Assembly (NCBI GenBank): GCA_965284645.1
Contig: OZ260106.1
Span: 1,364,001-1,428,000, forward strand
DNA: 64,000 nt
Direction: 5' to 3'
Origin: JAIBAJ01 sp965284645
GTDB taxonomy: Bacteria; Bacteroidota; Bacteroidia; JAIBAJ01
The notes beneath the pieces are model-generated. The model searched no databases, was not told the origin of the DNA, and saw only the letters and a list, made by a program, of their open reading frames with translations. Position numbers and translations under genes: made by a program. How positions within the stretch are numbered: position 1 is the first letter of the stretch; each line of letters opens with the position of its first letter. This document shows, one piece after another, positions 43,637 through 52,932 of the stretch.

Positions 43637-44254
43637 ATGAATTTTTCATCCAAACTGGTTGAGCTGGCAGTCGACGAATTTGCGAAGTTGCCGGGCGTTG
43701 GTCGTAAAACAGCCTTTCGCTTTGTAGTGCATCTGCTTAAAAAAGACCGGGATGGATTAAGCGGTTTTGCCAACACCTTACTTCGGCTCAAGGAGGAAAC
43801 CCGACAGTGTAAATTTTGCCACAATGTTACCGAAACTGAGGTCTGTGGAATTTGCGCCAATCCTACCCGCGACCGTTCGCTTTTTATGGTGGTAGAGGAT
43901 ATTCGCGATATGATTGCCATCGAATCCACCGGGCAGTTCAACGGTTTGTACCATTTGTTGGGCGGTGTTATCTCGCCTATGGATGGCATTGGTCCGGCCG
44001 ATATTACTGCTGCTCACCTCATCGAAAGGGTTAGAGATGAACGGCCTTCCGAAATTATTATGGCTTTGCGCACCACCATCGAAGGCGATACCACCAATTT
44101 CTTTTTGTACAAAAAACTAAAGGATTTCCCCGTAAAGCTTACCACCATTGCCCGCGGTGTAGCCATTGGAGGCGAGTTGGAGTACGCCGATGAAATCACC
44201 CTGGGAAGGTCAATTTTGCACCGGATGGAGTATGAAAAAACGCTTTCCAGGTAA
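43637..44254 (+). CDS. recR: Recombination mediator protein RecR
   Basis: This 205-residue protein begins MNFSSKLVELAVDEFAKLPGVGRKTAFRF, the helix-hairpin-helix of RecR. It has the four-cysteine zinc finger CKFCHNVTETEVCGIC and the Toprim residues in FMVVEDIRD and GVISPMDGIGP. It loads RecA at gaps with RecF and RecO. The ATG at 43637 gives the normal family length and start; a longer TTG-initiated frame would precede the promoter. Confidence 0.95.
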   Translation: MNFSSKLVELAVDEFAKLPGVGRKTAFRFVVHLLKKDRDGLSGFANTLLRLKEETRQCKFCHNVTETEVCGICANPTRDRSLFMVVEDIRDMIAIESTGQFNGLYHLLGGVISPMDGIGPADITAAHLIERVRDERPSEIIMALRTTIEGDTTNFFLYKKLKDFPVKLTTIARGVAIGGELEYADEITLGRSILHRMEYEKTLSR

Positions 44255-44300
44255 GCTCTAAATAGCGGCTATTCAATCATTTTTAATTTTTTAATTTCTT

Positions 44301-44444
44301 GGCGGGCTCCCTTCCGCCCAAAACCTTTCTTCCTCTGTTTGGGCATTTTACTGGGGCGTCAGGGCCAGGCTATCGCTAATACTCCTCAGCCAGCTCCGTT
44401 GCTCTGCGCTGGCTTCCGGGGTATCACGCTCTATCCTTGCCCGA
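44301..44444. repeat. R1 structured repeat, copy H (long-stem variant)
   Basis: Reads GGCGGGCTCCC to CTATCCTTGCCCGA. Like copy D it lacks the CTCGGTCTG core and has a stem variant, CAGCCAGC with GCTGGCTTC. It lies 46 bp after the recR stop. Confidence 0.75.
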
Positions 44445-44497
44445 GGGTTCTTCGTGCCCGGGTGTCGGTGAGCTACTGGGCTTTGGGTTTTTCAATT

Positions 44498-44560
44498 AAC
44501 CCAAATTCTAATAGGAGGAATTACTAATCCGAACCGCTTGATTTAGTTGGGTTTACCCCG
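44498..44560. repeat. R2 repeat, partial copy c
   Basis: Only the AACCCAAATT ... GATTTAGTTGGGTTTACCCCG arm is present. With copy H it accounts for most of the gap 44255-44710; nothing else is recognised there. Confidence 0.75.
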
Positions 44561-44710
44561 AGCAATTATGAGGTAGGCTCTAATTCAAAAAAGACTTGCA
44601 GCCCTTATCGGAACGCAAGTTTATAGGTTTAGTTTCCGTTGAATCTAGTCAAGTAACAATGGAATAGTTTTTTTATACCGAACCTTGGAGGTTGATCGGT
44701 GATGGAGCCT

Positions 44711-45310
44711 TTATTTTCTGCCTCCCCAAGTTTTGCCGAAACTAATGCCAGCGAAGGGTAAAATGGCTGGGAGCGAACTTGAATTATCAGCCGGATTAGC
44801 AAAAACATTCATCCCAATTAAAGGAGTAAAAGTTAAGCGCATCATAAAATATTCCCCATAATCATTCCTTTTTGAGAAGTATCGGATGCCCAGCACCGGG
44901 GTAAGGAAAATCCTAGTTGGTGGCGTGGTTAAATAAAAGCCGTCTCCAGCAACTGGATTAAAATCTATGCGAAAAAGGGCTCCTAAACCTAGCTCTGCTT
45001 TAAGTCTTTTTTGTCCTAAAACCCAATTGGCTGCCACTGGAATATGAATCACCGATTGGGCCCTTTTCAAAGGAATATATTGCAATCCAACCCGAGCAAA
45101 AAGGGCAGTTTTATTAGACTTTACAAGCAAACGCTCATAATTAGCCGAATAAATAACCGAACTACCGCCCAATTCTAGGTAGAAAGCATGGGGATTGGTA
45201 TTTCTGTTTTTATCATGCAAGGATAATCCATCGCCTTTGCCCTGGGAAAATGCCCCAATTGAATTCCCGATAAGAATTAGGCAAAACAGTAAACGATTCA
45301 AGCTTGGCAT
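44711..45310 (-). CDS. Small outer membrane beta-barrel-like protein
   Basis: This 199-residue protein has a signal peptide (MPSLNRLLFCLILIGNSIGAFSQ) and alternating hydrophobic strands such as FYLELGGSSVIYSANYERLL and ALFARVGLQYIPL, ending in FAGISFGKTWGGRK, consistent with a small outer membrane barrel. No specific family is recognised. The ATG at 45310 lies eight bases behind a TACTTTTG -7 box. It follows the membrane protein gene at 45368 on the same strand. Confidence 0.68.
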   Translation of the reverse strand: MPSLNRLLFCLILIGNSIGAFSQGKGDGLSLHDKNRNTNPHAFYLELGGSSVIYSANYERLLVKSNKTALFARVGLQYIPLKRAQSVIHIPVAANWVLGQKRLKAELGLGALFRIDFNPVAGDGFYLTTPPTRIFLTPVLGIRYFSKRNDYGEYFMMRLTFTPLIGMNVFANPADNSSSLPAILPFAGISFGKTWGGRK

Positions 45311-45367
45311 GACAGTGTCAAAAGTAATATTTTTAGTGAAGTTTGGAAGATGGTTTAGCAATCCCGC

Positions 45368-46744
45368 TTATTCAACTTGTAGGAAATGGTAATGTGTTGT
45401 ATCGGATGGGAAGAATTTGGGATTTAGTTTTTCATTTGGAATGTTTTCCCACGGTACGGCTACAAAATCCTTGGTATCGGGTATCTCTTTCGCAGATGGT
45501 ACGGCATAGATAGTACAGGATTTGTTGAATTTGGATAAGGAACGCATATACGTTTCAACGCCTAATGCCCAATTGGCAAAAACCCCGCTGGAATCCAATT
45601 GAGCAGCGATAACAACTGATTTCGATTGATTGGCCTTTAAACTAGATTCAATCATGGTATCGATTTTCGCTAGTCGGTCTGAAAAAAGTAGAATGCCTCT
45701 CCAGCAAATAAAAAGACCGCCAACGCAAGCAATTAGTAGCAGTCTTGAACCTGTTTCATTAGGCTCCTTTTTTTCAGCATATAAAATTTCAAGAAAAATT
45801 AAACTCACCATGAAAACGGATGGAAGGAAATTTTTTTCCATCATATAGTCCGAATCCCCTTTTCTAAAGGTCAACACAGCAATTAGGGTGTAGCCTAAAA
45901 CCGCCGAGAAAAGGATAAGACCTTTTTTAATTGCACGGTTTTTCCAAAATTGGATTAAACACCAAAGGGTCATTATTCCGGTTGGCCAATAAAGATAATA
46001 GCTTCGGGTAATCAAAAATTTCAATGAAATCCATTTCCAAGGTAGCAGTTCAGACAAACTCATTTCCTTAAGCAAAGCATATTGCCCCGCATCATAGTTT
46101 CCGGTTGAAAATAGAAATCGCGAAAGGCTCCAAATAACTAGAATACCTAATAAAACGAACTGGAACTTGAGCTTTTCCAACTTGAAATTTAGTAAATCTA
46201 CAAGAACTACAAACCCTAAAACAAATACAGCAATCGGATGTACAAGCATGGTATTCGTTAAAACAAGAATTGCAGATGTCCATTTAAGGATGGGTTTAAT
46301 TTCAGCTTGTATCAAGGCATAAAAAAGGGCAGAATAGGCAAGTGCCTGCAAGGTTTCAGAACTTGTATGGACAAAATTTTGTCTAGTTCCCAAGAGTAAA
46401 CTTAACAAAACCAACCAGGCTGCTTTTTGATTTTTAAGCGGGAAATAGCATAGCAACCAAACGATGAAATAACAAAAAATATAGCTAAAGGAAAAGAAAT
46501 AAAGCTGCCAAACCAGGGGTAAGCCAAGCTTTATTAACAACCAAGAGGGAATGGCCATCCAAAAAACGCCATACCTGAATTGAGGGAAAATAAATTGTTC
46601 AGAATTTAATTTTTCAAAAAATTGCCAAGCCGAATCGGTGTAGGAACCCCGCTCCGCCGCGTATACCAACGAAAGTATGAAGAGGATACCCCAGAGTATG
46701 AATGGTATAAATGGTTTTTTTAGAAAAGAAGATGCTTGATTCAC
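45368..46744 (-). CDS. Polytopic membrane protein, possible GT-C-like glycosyltransferase
   Basis: This 458-residue protein has about ten hydrophobic segments over residues 12-355 and a soluble C-terminal part of about 85 residues. An early ERGSYTDSAWQFF loop between the first two helices is the position where GT-C transferases carry acidic catalytic residues, but the match is weak and no lipid-sugar motif is certain. It starts at a GTG, and its 5' end overlaps the upstream region of the divergent acyl-CoA dehydrogenase. Function unknown. Confidence 0.6.
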   Translation of the reverse strand: MNQASSFLKKPFIPFILWGILFILSLVYAAERGSYTDSAWQFFEKLNSEQFIFPQFRYGVFWMAIPSWLLIKLGLPLVWQLYFFSFSYIFCYFIVWLLCYFPLKNQKAAWLVLLSLLLGTRQNFVHTSSETLQALAYSALFYALIQAEIKPILKWTSAILVLTNTMLVHPIAVFVLGFVVLVDLLNFKLEKLKFQFVLLGILVIWSLSRFLFSTGNYDAGQYALLKEMSLSELLPWKWISLKFLITRSYYLYWPTGIMTLWCLIQFWKNRAIKKGLILFSAVLGYTLIAVLTFRKGDSDYMMEKNFLPSVFMVSLIFLEILYAEKKEPNETGSRLLLIACVGGLFICWRGILLFSDRLAKIDTMIESSLKANQSKSVVIAAQLDSSGVFANWALGVETYMRSLSKFNKSCTIYAVPSAKEIPDTKDFVAVPWENIPNEKLNPKFFPSDTTHYHFLQVE

Positions 46745-46777
46745 AGTGCAAGAATGGGAAATTATCCTAAGGTATTC

Positions 46778-46785
46778 TACCTTTG
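46778..46785 (+). promoter_or_regulatory. -7 box of the acyl-CoA dehydrogenase gene
   Basis: TACCTTTG lies 22 bases upstream of the ATG at 46808. Confidence 0.5.
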
Positions 46786-46807
46786 CCCAAAATTACCAAA
46801 ATTACGC

Positions 46808-47986
46808 ATGAGCCAAGATCGTTTTCAAGCCCCCGACTATTATTTATTGGATGAACTCCTAACAGATGAGCATAAATTAATCCGAGATACCGCTAGGGCA
46901 TGGGTTAAAAAGGAAGTTAGTCCAATTATTGAAGACTACGCCCAACGTGCTGAATTTCCTAAGCACCTCATCAAAGGTTTGGGAGAAATTGGTGCCTTTG
47001 GTCCGTATATTCCCGTTGAATATGGCGGTGCTGGCCTCGATCAAATTTCTTATGGATTAATCATGCAAGAATTGGAGCGAGGCGATAGCGGTATCCGTTC
47101 CACTGCCTCCGTACAAAGCTCTTTGGTTATGTACCCGATTTACACCTACGGAAGCGAAGAACAACGCCGCAAATTCCTTCCCAAATTAGCTACAGGTGAA
47201 TGGATGGGCTGCTTTGGTCTAACCGAACCTGACCATGGTTCAAATCCGGGCGGAATGTTGACCAACTTCAAAGATAAAGGTGATCATTACCTATTGAATG
47301 GTGCCAAAATGTGGATTTCAAATGCTCCTTTTGCTCAAGTTGCTGTGGTTTGGGCGAAAAACGAAGCTGGTGAAATTCAAGGATTAATTGTAGAACGTGG
47401 TATGGAAGGTTTTTCAACACCTGAAACCCATGGTAAATGGTCGCTAAGGGCTTCTGCAACCGGTGAATTGATTTTCGATAATGTAAAAGTCCCAAAAGAG
47501 AATTTATTGCCAAATGTAAAAGGCTTAAAAGGTCCGTTGGGTTGCCTAAATTCTGCTCGATATGGCATTAGTTGGGGTGCTCTAGGTGCTGCAATGGATT
47601 GTTACGATACTGCCTTGAGGTATTCCCAAGAGCGTATCCAATTTGGTAGGCCAATCGGTGGTTTTCAGTTGCAACAGAAAAAACTGGCTGAAATGGTAAC
47701 TGAAATTACGAAAGGTCAATTATTGGCTTGGCGTTTGGGCGTACTTAAGAATGAACACCGAGCTACCCCAGCCCAAATTTCTATGGCCAAACGAAACAAT
47801 GTTCATACGGCGATCACCATTGCTCGAGATGCACGTCAAATGCTAGGAGGAATGGGAATTACCGGTGAATATCCAATTATGCGACATAGCATGAATTTGG
47901 AAAGTGTCATTACCTACGAAGGTACCCATGATATCCATTTGCTAATCACAGGAATGGATGTAACTGGTTTTAATGCCTTTACCTAA
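46808..47986 (+). CDS. Glutaryl-CoA dehydrogenase-like acyl-CoA dehydrogenase
   Basis: This 392-residue flavoprotein has CFGLTEPDHGSNPGGM (FAD/substrate region), ERIQFGRPIGGFQLQQKKLAEMV and RQMLGGMGITGEYPIMRH. The C-terminal ITYEGTHDIH places the catalytic glutamate E371 as in glutaryl-CoA dehydrogenases rather than short-chain enzymes. It would oxidise and decarboxylate glutaryl-CoA in lysine/tryptophan breakdown, but substrate assignment is inference. An acyl-CoA ligase follows after 11 bp. Confidence 0.85.
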   Translation: MSQDRFQAPDYYLLDELLTDEHKLIRDTARAWVKKEVSPIIEDYAQRAEFPKHLIKGLGEIGAFGPYIPVEYGGAGLDQISYGLIMQELERGDSGIRSTASVQSSLVMYPIYTYGSEEQRRKFLPKLATGEWMGCFGLTEPDHGSNPGGMLTNFKDKGDHYLLNGAKMWISNAPFAQVAVVWAKNEAGEIQGLIVERGMEGFSTPETHGKWSLRASATGELIFDNVKVPKENLLPNVKGLKGPLGCLNSARYGISWGALGAAMDCYDTALRYSQERIQFGRPIGGFQLQQKKLAEMVTEITKGQLLAWRLGVLKNEHRATPAQISMAKRNNVHTAITIARDARQMLGGMGITGEYPIMRHSMNLESVITYEGTHDIHLLITGMDVTGFNAFT

Positions 47987-47997
47987 TTCGCTCCAAA

Positions 47998-49413
47998 GTG
48001 GGTATTCAGGAATGTCTTTCCTTTTCAGCAAAGCAGTTTGCTAGTCAAGTTGCATTTGTCGAAAAAGGTAAAACCATTTCATACCAAGCTTTTTTTGAGC
48101 TAGTTGAAACACTTCAATCCCAATTGCTAGGGGCAGGAGTTTCGCCTAGTCAGGTTGTAGCCGTGAAAGATGATAACAGTATCGCTTTTGCGGCTTCGCT
48201 TTATGCTGTTATGGGACTTGGTGCTGTTGCTTTGCCTGTTTACCATTTGGCCGGTTCGGATGAGTGGTTGGAAATGTTGGATAAAGCAGGTGTCAATTGG
48301 GTTTTTGGAAATAGTCGCTGGCTGCCCGATTCCAATCCTTCCTGTTCCCAAATAGAAGTACTTGAAAGAACCTACAAACTCTATAAAAACAAAATCGACC
48401 TTACGGATTGGAAAGGAATAGAAAAACCAGCGTTTATAAGGTTTACCAGTGGAACTACGGGTTTATCCAAAGGGGTTTTATTATCCGAGGCTAGTATATG
48501 GGGTAGAATCGACTCGGCCAATTCTGTATTACAACTAAATGAACAGGATACCGTGCTTTGGGTTTTACCTATGGCCTTTCATTTCGTTGTTTCAATCATG
48601 CTTTATCTCAAATATGGTTGTAAGGTAGTTTTGTGTAATAGCCCATTCCCTGCCGAAATAGCCCAACAAATGCGGGATGAAAAGGCTAGTTTCTTTTATG
48701 GAAGCCCCTTGCATATCAAAATGCTTTCCCATTCAAAACTGGAGTTGCCTGTTACCTTGAAATGGGTTATTTCTACCTCCTCGGGTGCTCAAAAACATGT
48801 ATGCGAAGCTTTTTATCAAGCATTTGGTATTCCCGTTGCACAAGCCTATGGTATCATCGAATTCGGACTTCCTTTGATTCATTCCCATACCAATCCAAGT
48901 CAAATGGAATCGGTTGGTTTTGTTACACCAGGTTATGAGGTCGTAATCTTGAATGAAAACCTCCAAGAATTACCTGCAGGGGTGGAAGGCAAACTGGCCA
49001 TTAGAGGCAATGGTAAATTTGAAGCCTATTTATTGCCTTGGAAACCTTCCAATGAAATAATGAAGAATGGGTGGTTTCTTACGGGTGATATAGCCCAAAA
49101 GGATGAAAAAGGTCGGTTTTTTATTAAGGGAAGGGAAAAATCGATGGTCAATTTAAGTGGACTCAAGGTTTTTCCGGAAGAAGTTGAAGAGGTGATTTCT
49201 AGATTGAAAGAGGTTAAAGCCTGTAAGGTGTTTGGAAGACAGGATAATAGAGGCGAAGAGGAGTTATGGGCAGAGGTAGTGCTTCAAGCCGATTTGGCCG
49301 AAGAAAGCATTAAGCAATTTTGCCGCGAAAGTTTAGCCCTTTATAAAATACCTAAATACATAAGGAAGGTGGATGCTATCGGTGAAACCTTAAGTGGAAA
49401 AGTCAAACGATAG
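47998..49413 (+). CDS. AMP-dependent acyl-CoA synthetase/ligase
   Basis: This 471-residue ANL-superfamily enzyme has the A3 P-loop FTSGTTGLSKG, the A5-like AQAYGIIEFG, the A7 WFLTGDIAQKDEKGRFFIKGR and the terminal lysine in GETLSGKVKR. It activates a carboxylic acid to an acyl-CoA (or acyl-AMP); the acid is unknown. It starts at a GTG 11 bp after the dehydrogenase, so the two probably act in one pathway. At 471 residues it is shorter than usual medium or long-chain ligases. A bidirectional terminator follows. Confidence 0.83.
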   Translation: MGIQECLSFSAKQFASQVAFVEKGKTISYQAFFELVETLQSQLLGAGVSPSQVVAVKDDNSIAFAASLYAVMGLGAVALPVYHLAGSDEWLEMLDKAGVNWVFGNSRWLPDSNPSCSQIEVLERTYKLYKNKIDLTDWKGIEKPAFIRFTSGTTGLSKGVLLSEASIWGRIDSANSVLQLNEQDTVLWVLPMAFHFVVSIMLYLKYGCKVVLCNSPFPAEIAQQMRDEKASFFYGSPLHIKMLSHSKLELPVTLKWVISTSSGAQKHVCEAFYQAFGIPVAQAYGIIEFGLPLIHSHTNPSQMESVGFVTPGYEVVILNENLQELPAGVEGKLAIRGNGKFEAYLLPWKPSNEIMKNGWFLTGDIAQKDEKGRFFIKGREKSMVNLSGLKVFPEEVEEVISRLKEVKACKVFGRQDNRGEEELWAEVVLQADLAEESIKQFCRESLALYKIPKYIRKVDAIGETLSGKVKR

Positions 49414-49420
49414 AAAATAA

Positions 49421-49446
49421 AAAAGGCCGTTGCGAAACGGCCTTTT
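49421..49446. terminator. Bidirectional terminator
   Basis: AAAAGGCCGTT and AACGGCCTTTT around a four-base loop, with T-runs on both strands, between the convergent ligase and small lipoprotein genes. Confidence 0.93.
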
Positions 49447-49466
49447 TTATTAATGTACTAATGTGA

Positions 49467-49655
49467 TTAGTGGTGAGCTTCTTCAGCGTGAGCTGTAGTG
49501 TCAGCGTGAGCAGCAGTGTCAACTGGAGCAGCTTCAACAGCAGCAGCAGTGTCAACAGCTGTAGTGTCAGTAGCACCAGCTTCTTCTTTGTGACCACCGC
49601 AAGATACTAGAGCAACAACAGCGAAAGCAGCAACAAGAGTGAAAATTTTGTTCAT
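49467..49655 (-). CDS. Small Ala/Thr/Asp-rich lipoprotein
   Basis: This 62-residue protein has a lipoprotein signal with VALVSC (Cys near residue 19), then a low-complexity tail of DTTAVDTAA, HADTTAHA and EEAHH, rich in alanine, aspartate and histidine. It could bind metals weakly, but no family is known to me. It has a good promoter: TAATTTTG (minus strand, 49699-49706), 21 bases from a TTTG (49728-49731), and its own side of the terminator. The repeated GCAGCAGTGTCAGCGTGA-like coding sequence is itself repetitive. Confidence 0.75.
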   Translation of the reverse strand: MNKIFTLVAAFAVVALVSCGGHKEEAGATDTTAVDTAAAVEAAPVDTAAHADTTAHAEEAHH

Positions 49656-49698
49656 TTTGAAGGTTCTTAATTTGGGTTAATAATTGTGATTAATGCCG

Positions 49699-49731
49699 CA
49701 AAATTAACACTTCTTTAACAAGTACAGCAAA
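49699..49731 (-). promoter_or_regulatory. Promoter of the small lipoprotein
   Basis: On the minus strand TTTG, 21 bases, TAATTTTG, giving a leader of about 40 nt. Confidence 0.6.
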
Positions 49732-49795
49732 TTTTTCTTCAAATATTTCAACATCAAACTGTTTGCAAGGGTTTTAGGATGTTTTTTTGAAGGAA

Positions 49796-50827
49796 ATGTT
49801 TGAAAAAATGGACGTACTTTTGTCCGAATCCATAAAAGAAAGGGTAACTAAGGGCGTGGAACAATCCAAATTGATTTCAAAAAAGAAATTGGCTTTTTTA
49901 AGAAGGCTTATCCGCAAGGCAAAAACGGTTCGATTGCCCTTGTTTGGCGATTTGCCCATTTGGGATGTAATGGTTTTTTTTATTCAAGGACTGCAAAAGG
50001 GAGCCTTGAATATTCGCGCATCAAGTATGGCCTTTAGTTTCTTTTTAGCCATTTTCCCAGCTATCATTTTCTTGTTTACCCTTATCGCCTACATTCCAAT
50101 CGATAATTTCCAAGGTCAACTTCTCAGTCTTCTGGAAGAGTTTATGCCTTACAATGCCTACCAAGCTAGCCGAGAAACAATTGAAGATATTGTCAAACAA
50201 CGGCGCGGTGGTTTGCTCAGTTTTGGTTTTATTCTTGCCTTGTATTTTGCTACCAATGGTATCAATGCCATGATCGAAGCCTTTAACCGCACCTACCACA
50301 ATGTTCGCAGACGGAAGCCAATCCAACAGCGGATTATTGCCATTTTACTTACTATCATTCTTTCGGTGCTGCTTTTGGTTTCTATCACCTTGATCATTTT
50401 TAGCCAGGTCGTGATGGGCTATCTGGTAAAGAATGGTTTTTTGGATAAAGACAACTATTACGTTCTTATGTTTGTCAACTGGTTTGTTTCTATTGCCTTG
50501 GTATATTTCGCCTGTGCCTTTGTTTACTATTTAGGACCAGCTCGTCATACCCGATTCGGTTTTTTTTCACCCGGTTCATCCCTGGCCACCTTGCTGGTTA
50601 TCCTTACTTCGCTGGGCTTTTCAATTTATATCAATAATTTCAATCAATACAATAAGCTCTATGGTTCTATTGGTACCTTGATAATTGTTTTGCTTTGGCT
50701 TTATATTAATTCCTTCATTTTGCTCATCGGTTTCGAACTTAACGTAAGTATTGATACCGCCAAAAAAAGCGCCGAAAAGCCTCATCCCGATGCTGAAGTA
50801 CCTGATCCCAAACTGCTGAAGGTATAA
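49796..50827 (+). CDS. YihY/BrkB-family membrane protein
   Basis: This protein of about 343 residues has a basic N-terminal cytoplasmic part, then six hydrophobic helices. The family segments MAFSFFLAIFPAIIFLFTLIAYIPIDNFQ, ATNGINAMIEAFNRTYH and WLYINSFILLIGFELNVSID are present. The YihY/BrkB family is widespread and poorly understood; older links to RNase BN activity are not supported. The exact start is uncertain: TTG 49787, ATG 49796 and ATG 49808 are all in frame. I chose 49796, which follows a T-rich -7-like box. Confidence 0.85.
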   Translation: MFEKMDVLLSESIKERVTKGVEQSKLISKKKLAFLRRLIRKAKTVRLPLFGDLPIWDVMVFFIQGLQKGALNIRASSMAFSFFLAIFPAIIFLFTLIAYIPIDNFQGQLLSLLEEFMPYNAYQASRETIEDIVKQRRGGLLSFGFILALYFATNGINAMIEAFNRTYHNVRRRKPIQQRIIAILLTIILSVLLLVSITLIIFSQVVMGYLVKNGFLDKDNYYVLMFVNWFVSIALVYFACAFVYYLGPARHTRFGFFSPGSSLATLLVILTSLGFSIYINNFNQYNKLYGSIGTLIIVLLWLYINSFILLIGFELNVSIDTAKKSAEKPHPDAEVPDPKLLKV

Positions 50828-50881
50828 AAATCCCAACTTTCCTAAAACTTTCCATGTTATCATTGCCGAAAATTCAGTGCA

Positions 50882-52924
50882 ATGAAACTTAAGAATTATG
50901 CTTTGGGCCAATGGGTGGAAGGTGAAGGTGATGGAACGCCCTTATACAATGCGGTAAATGGCCAATTAGTCGCCACTGCTACCAGCAAAGGTCTCGATTT
51001 TAAAGCGATGTTGGAGTATGCCCGAAATGTAGGTGGCCCAACCCTGCGTAAAATGACTTTTCACCAGCGCGCGCTCATGCTGAAAGCCCTGGCGATGCAC
51101 CTGAACGAGAAGAAAGAAATTTTTTATAAACTTTCGGCCGCCACCGGAGCCTCTAAAGGCGATAGCTGGGTGGATATCGAAGGCGGTATAGGTAACCTCT
51201 TCGTGATGGCTTCCAAAGGCCGTCGTGAACTGGCTAACGAAACTTTTCACGTAGATGGAAAACCCGAAGTAACCTCCAAAGGCGGTACCTTTATTGGTCA
51301 CCATATTTGTGTGCCCCTCGAAGGCGTGGCTATTCATATCAATGCCTTTAATTTTCCTTGCTGGGGAATGTTGGAAAAACTGGCGGTTAACTTCTTGGCT
51401 GGAGTTCCTGCCATCGTTAAACCAGCAACGGCAACATCCTACCTCACCGAACTTATGGTGCAGGAAATTATCAAATCTGAAATTCTACCCACTGGTGCCC
51501 TGCAACTTATCTGCGGTAGTGCCGGAAACATCCTCGACTTTGTTGATTGCCAGGATGTGGTAACTTTTACTGGAAGCGCCGAAACAGGCCGCATGCTGAA
51601 AGCCCATCCGGCTATTATCGAAAATTCGGTTCGCTTCAACATGGAAGCCGATTCACTCAATTGCTGTATACTCGGAAACGATGTTACTCCCGACATGGAA
51701 GAGTTTTCCCTCTTTATCAAGGAAGTCTCCAAAGAGCTTACGACCAAAGCTGGACAACGTTGTACCGCCATTCGCCGCACTATTGTTCCGGAACATTTGG
51801 TGGATCAAGTGATTGATGCTCTTAAAAAACGGATTGCCACCACAAAAATCGGTGACCCAAGTCTGGAAGGTGTACGCATGGGACCGCTTGCAAGCCGTGG
51901 ACAAGTGAAGGATGTACGTGAAAAGGTGGAACTGCTGAAACAAGATTGCGAAGTGGTATATGGCGATCTCGATAATTTCGAAATTACCGGTGGCGACCGC
52001 GAAAAAGGGGCCTTCTTTGCCTCTATGCTTTTGTATTGCAACGATCCTTTCGTTAAAACGGCTCCACACAACATCGAAGCCTTTGGTCCGGTAAGCACCG
52101 TGATGCCCTACAAAACGGCTGAAGAGGCTGCTCGTTTGGCCAAAATGGGAAAAGGAAGTCTAGTAGGTTCGGTGTTTACCGCTAGCGACGACTTTGCTGC
52201 TGAAATTGTGCTAAATACGGCCGCCTACCACGGACGATTATACATCATTAACCGCGAAAGTGCGGGCGAAGCAACCGGTCATGGATCACCTTTGGCACAT
52301 CTGGTGCACGGAGGTCCTGGTCGTGCGGGTGGGGGAGAAGAGATGGGTGGTATCCGCGGCATTTTCCATTATATGCAGCGCACCGCTATTCAGGGAAGTC
52401 CTACAACCTTAACCCGCATCACCAATGTATACCAGCCTAAAGCCAAACAAACCGAGGACATCATCCACCCTTTCCGTAAGTATTTCGAGGATTTGAAAAT
52501 CGGCGAAACCCTGGTTACCCACAAACGCACGGTTACCGAGACCGACATTGTGAATTTTGCCAACATCAGCGGCGACAATTTCTATGCTCATACCGATATC
52601 ACCTCCCTGGAAGGCAGCGTGTTTACAGGGCGGGTGGCACACGGTTACTTTGTAATTTCGGCAGCGGCCGGTCTGTTTGTAGACCCTAAAAAAGGACCGG
52701 TGTTGGCCAATTACGGTTTGGATGAGTTGCGTTTCATCAAGCCCGTGTATGTGGGTGCAACCATCGGTGTGCGACTTACTGTGAAAGAGAAAATTTGGAA
52801 AGAAAAGCGTGAAGGTGAAAAGCCTCAAGGCGTAGTAAAATGGCAGGTTGATGTGTACGATGAAATTGGTGAAACAGTAGCCCTGGCAACCATTTTAACC
52901 CTAGTGGAGCGGAAGGAAGAGTAA
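50882..52924 (+). CDS. paaZ: Bifunctional oxepin-CoA hydrolase / 3-oxo-5,6-dehydrosuberyl-CoA semialdehyde dehydrogenase
   Basis: This 680-residue protein joins an aldehyde dehydrogenase domain (about 1-520, with E255 in FNMEADSLN and C294 in KAGQRCTAIRR) to a MaoC-like hydratase domain (about 540-680, with DIVNFANISGDNFYAHTD and VAHGYFVISAAAGLF). This fusion is the PaaZ signature. It opens the oxepin ring of phenylacetyl-CoA-derived intermediates and oxidises the resulting semialdehyde. Other paa genes are not in the window. The next gene starts eight bases after its stop. Confidence 0.93.
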   Translation: MKLKNYALGQWVEGEGDGTPLYNAVNGQLVATATSKGLDFKAMLEYARNVGGPTLRKMTFHQRALMLKALAMHLNEKKEIFYKLSAATGASKGDSWVDIEGGIGNLFVMASKGRRELANETFHVDGKPEVTSKGGTFIGHHICVPLEGVAIHINAFNFPCWGMLEKLAVNFLAGVPAIVKPATATSYLTELMVQEIIKSEILPTGALQLICGSAGNILDFVDCQDVVTFTGSAETGRMLKAHPAIIENSVRFNMEADSLNCCILGNDVTPDMEEFSLFIKEVSKELTTKAGQRCTAIRRTIVPEHLVDQVIDALKKRIATTKIGDPSLEGVRMGPLASRGQVKDVREKVELLKQDCEVVYGDLDNFEITGGDREKGAFFASMLLYCNDPFVKTAPHNIEAFGPVSTVMPYKTAEEAARLAKMGKGSLVGSVFTASDDFAAEIVLNTAAYHGRLYIINRESAGEATGHGSPLAHLVHGGPGRAGGGEEMGGIRGIFHYMQRTAIQGSPTTLTRITNVYQPKAKQTEDIIHPFRKYFEDLKIGETLVTHKRTVTETDIVNFANISGDNFYAHTDITSLEGSVFTGRVAHGYFVISAAAGLFVDPKKGPVLANYGLDELRFIKPVYVGATIGVRLTVKEKIWKEKREGEKPQGVVKWQVDVYDEIGETVALATILTLVERKEE

Positions 52925-52932
52925 GGGTCACA

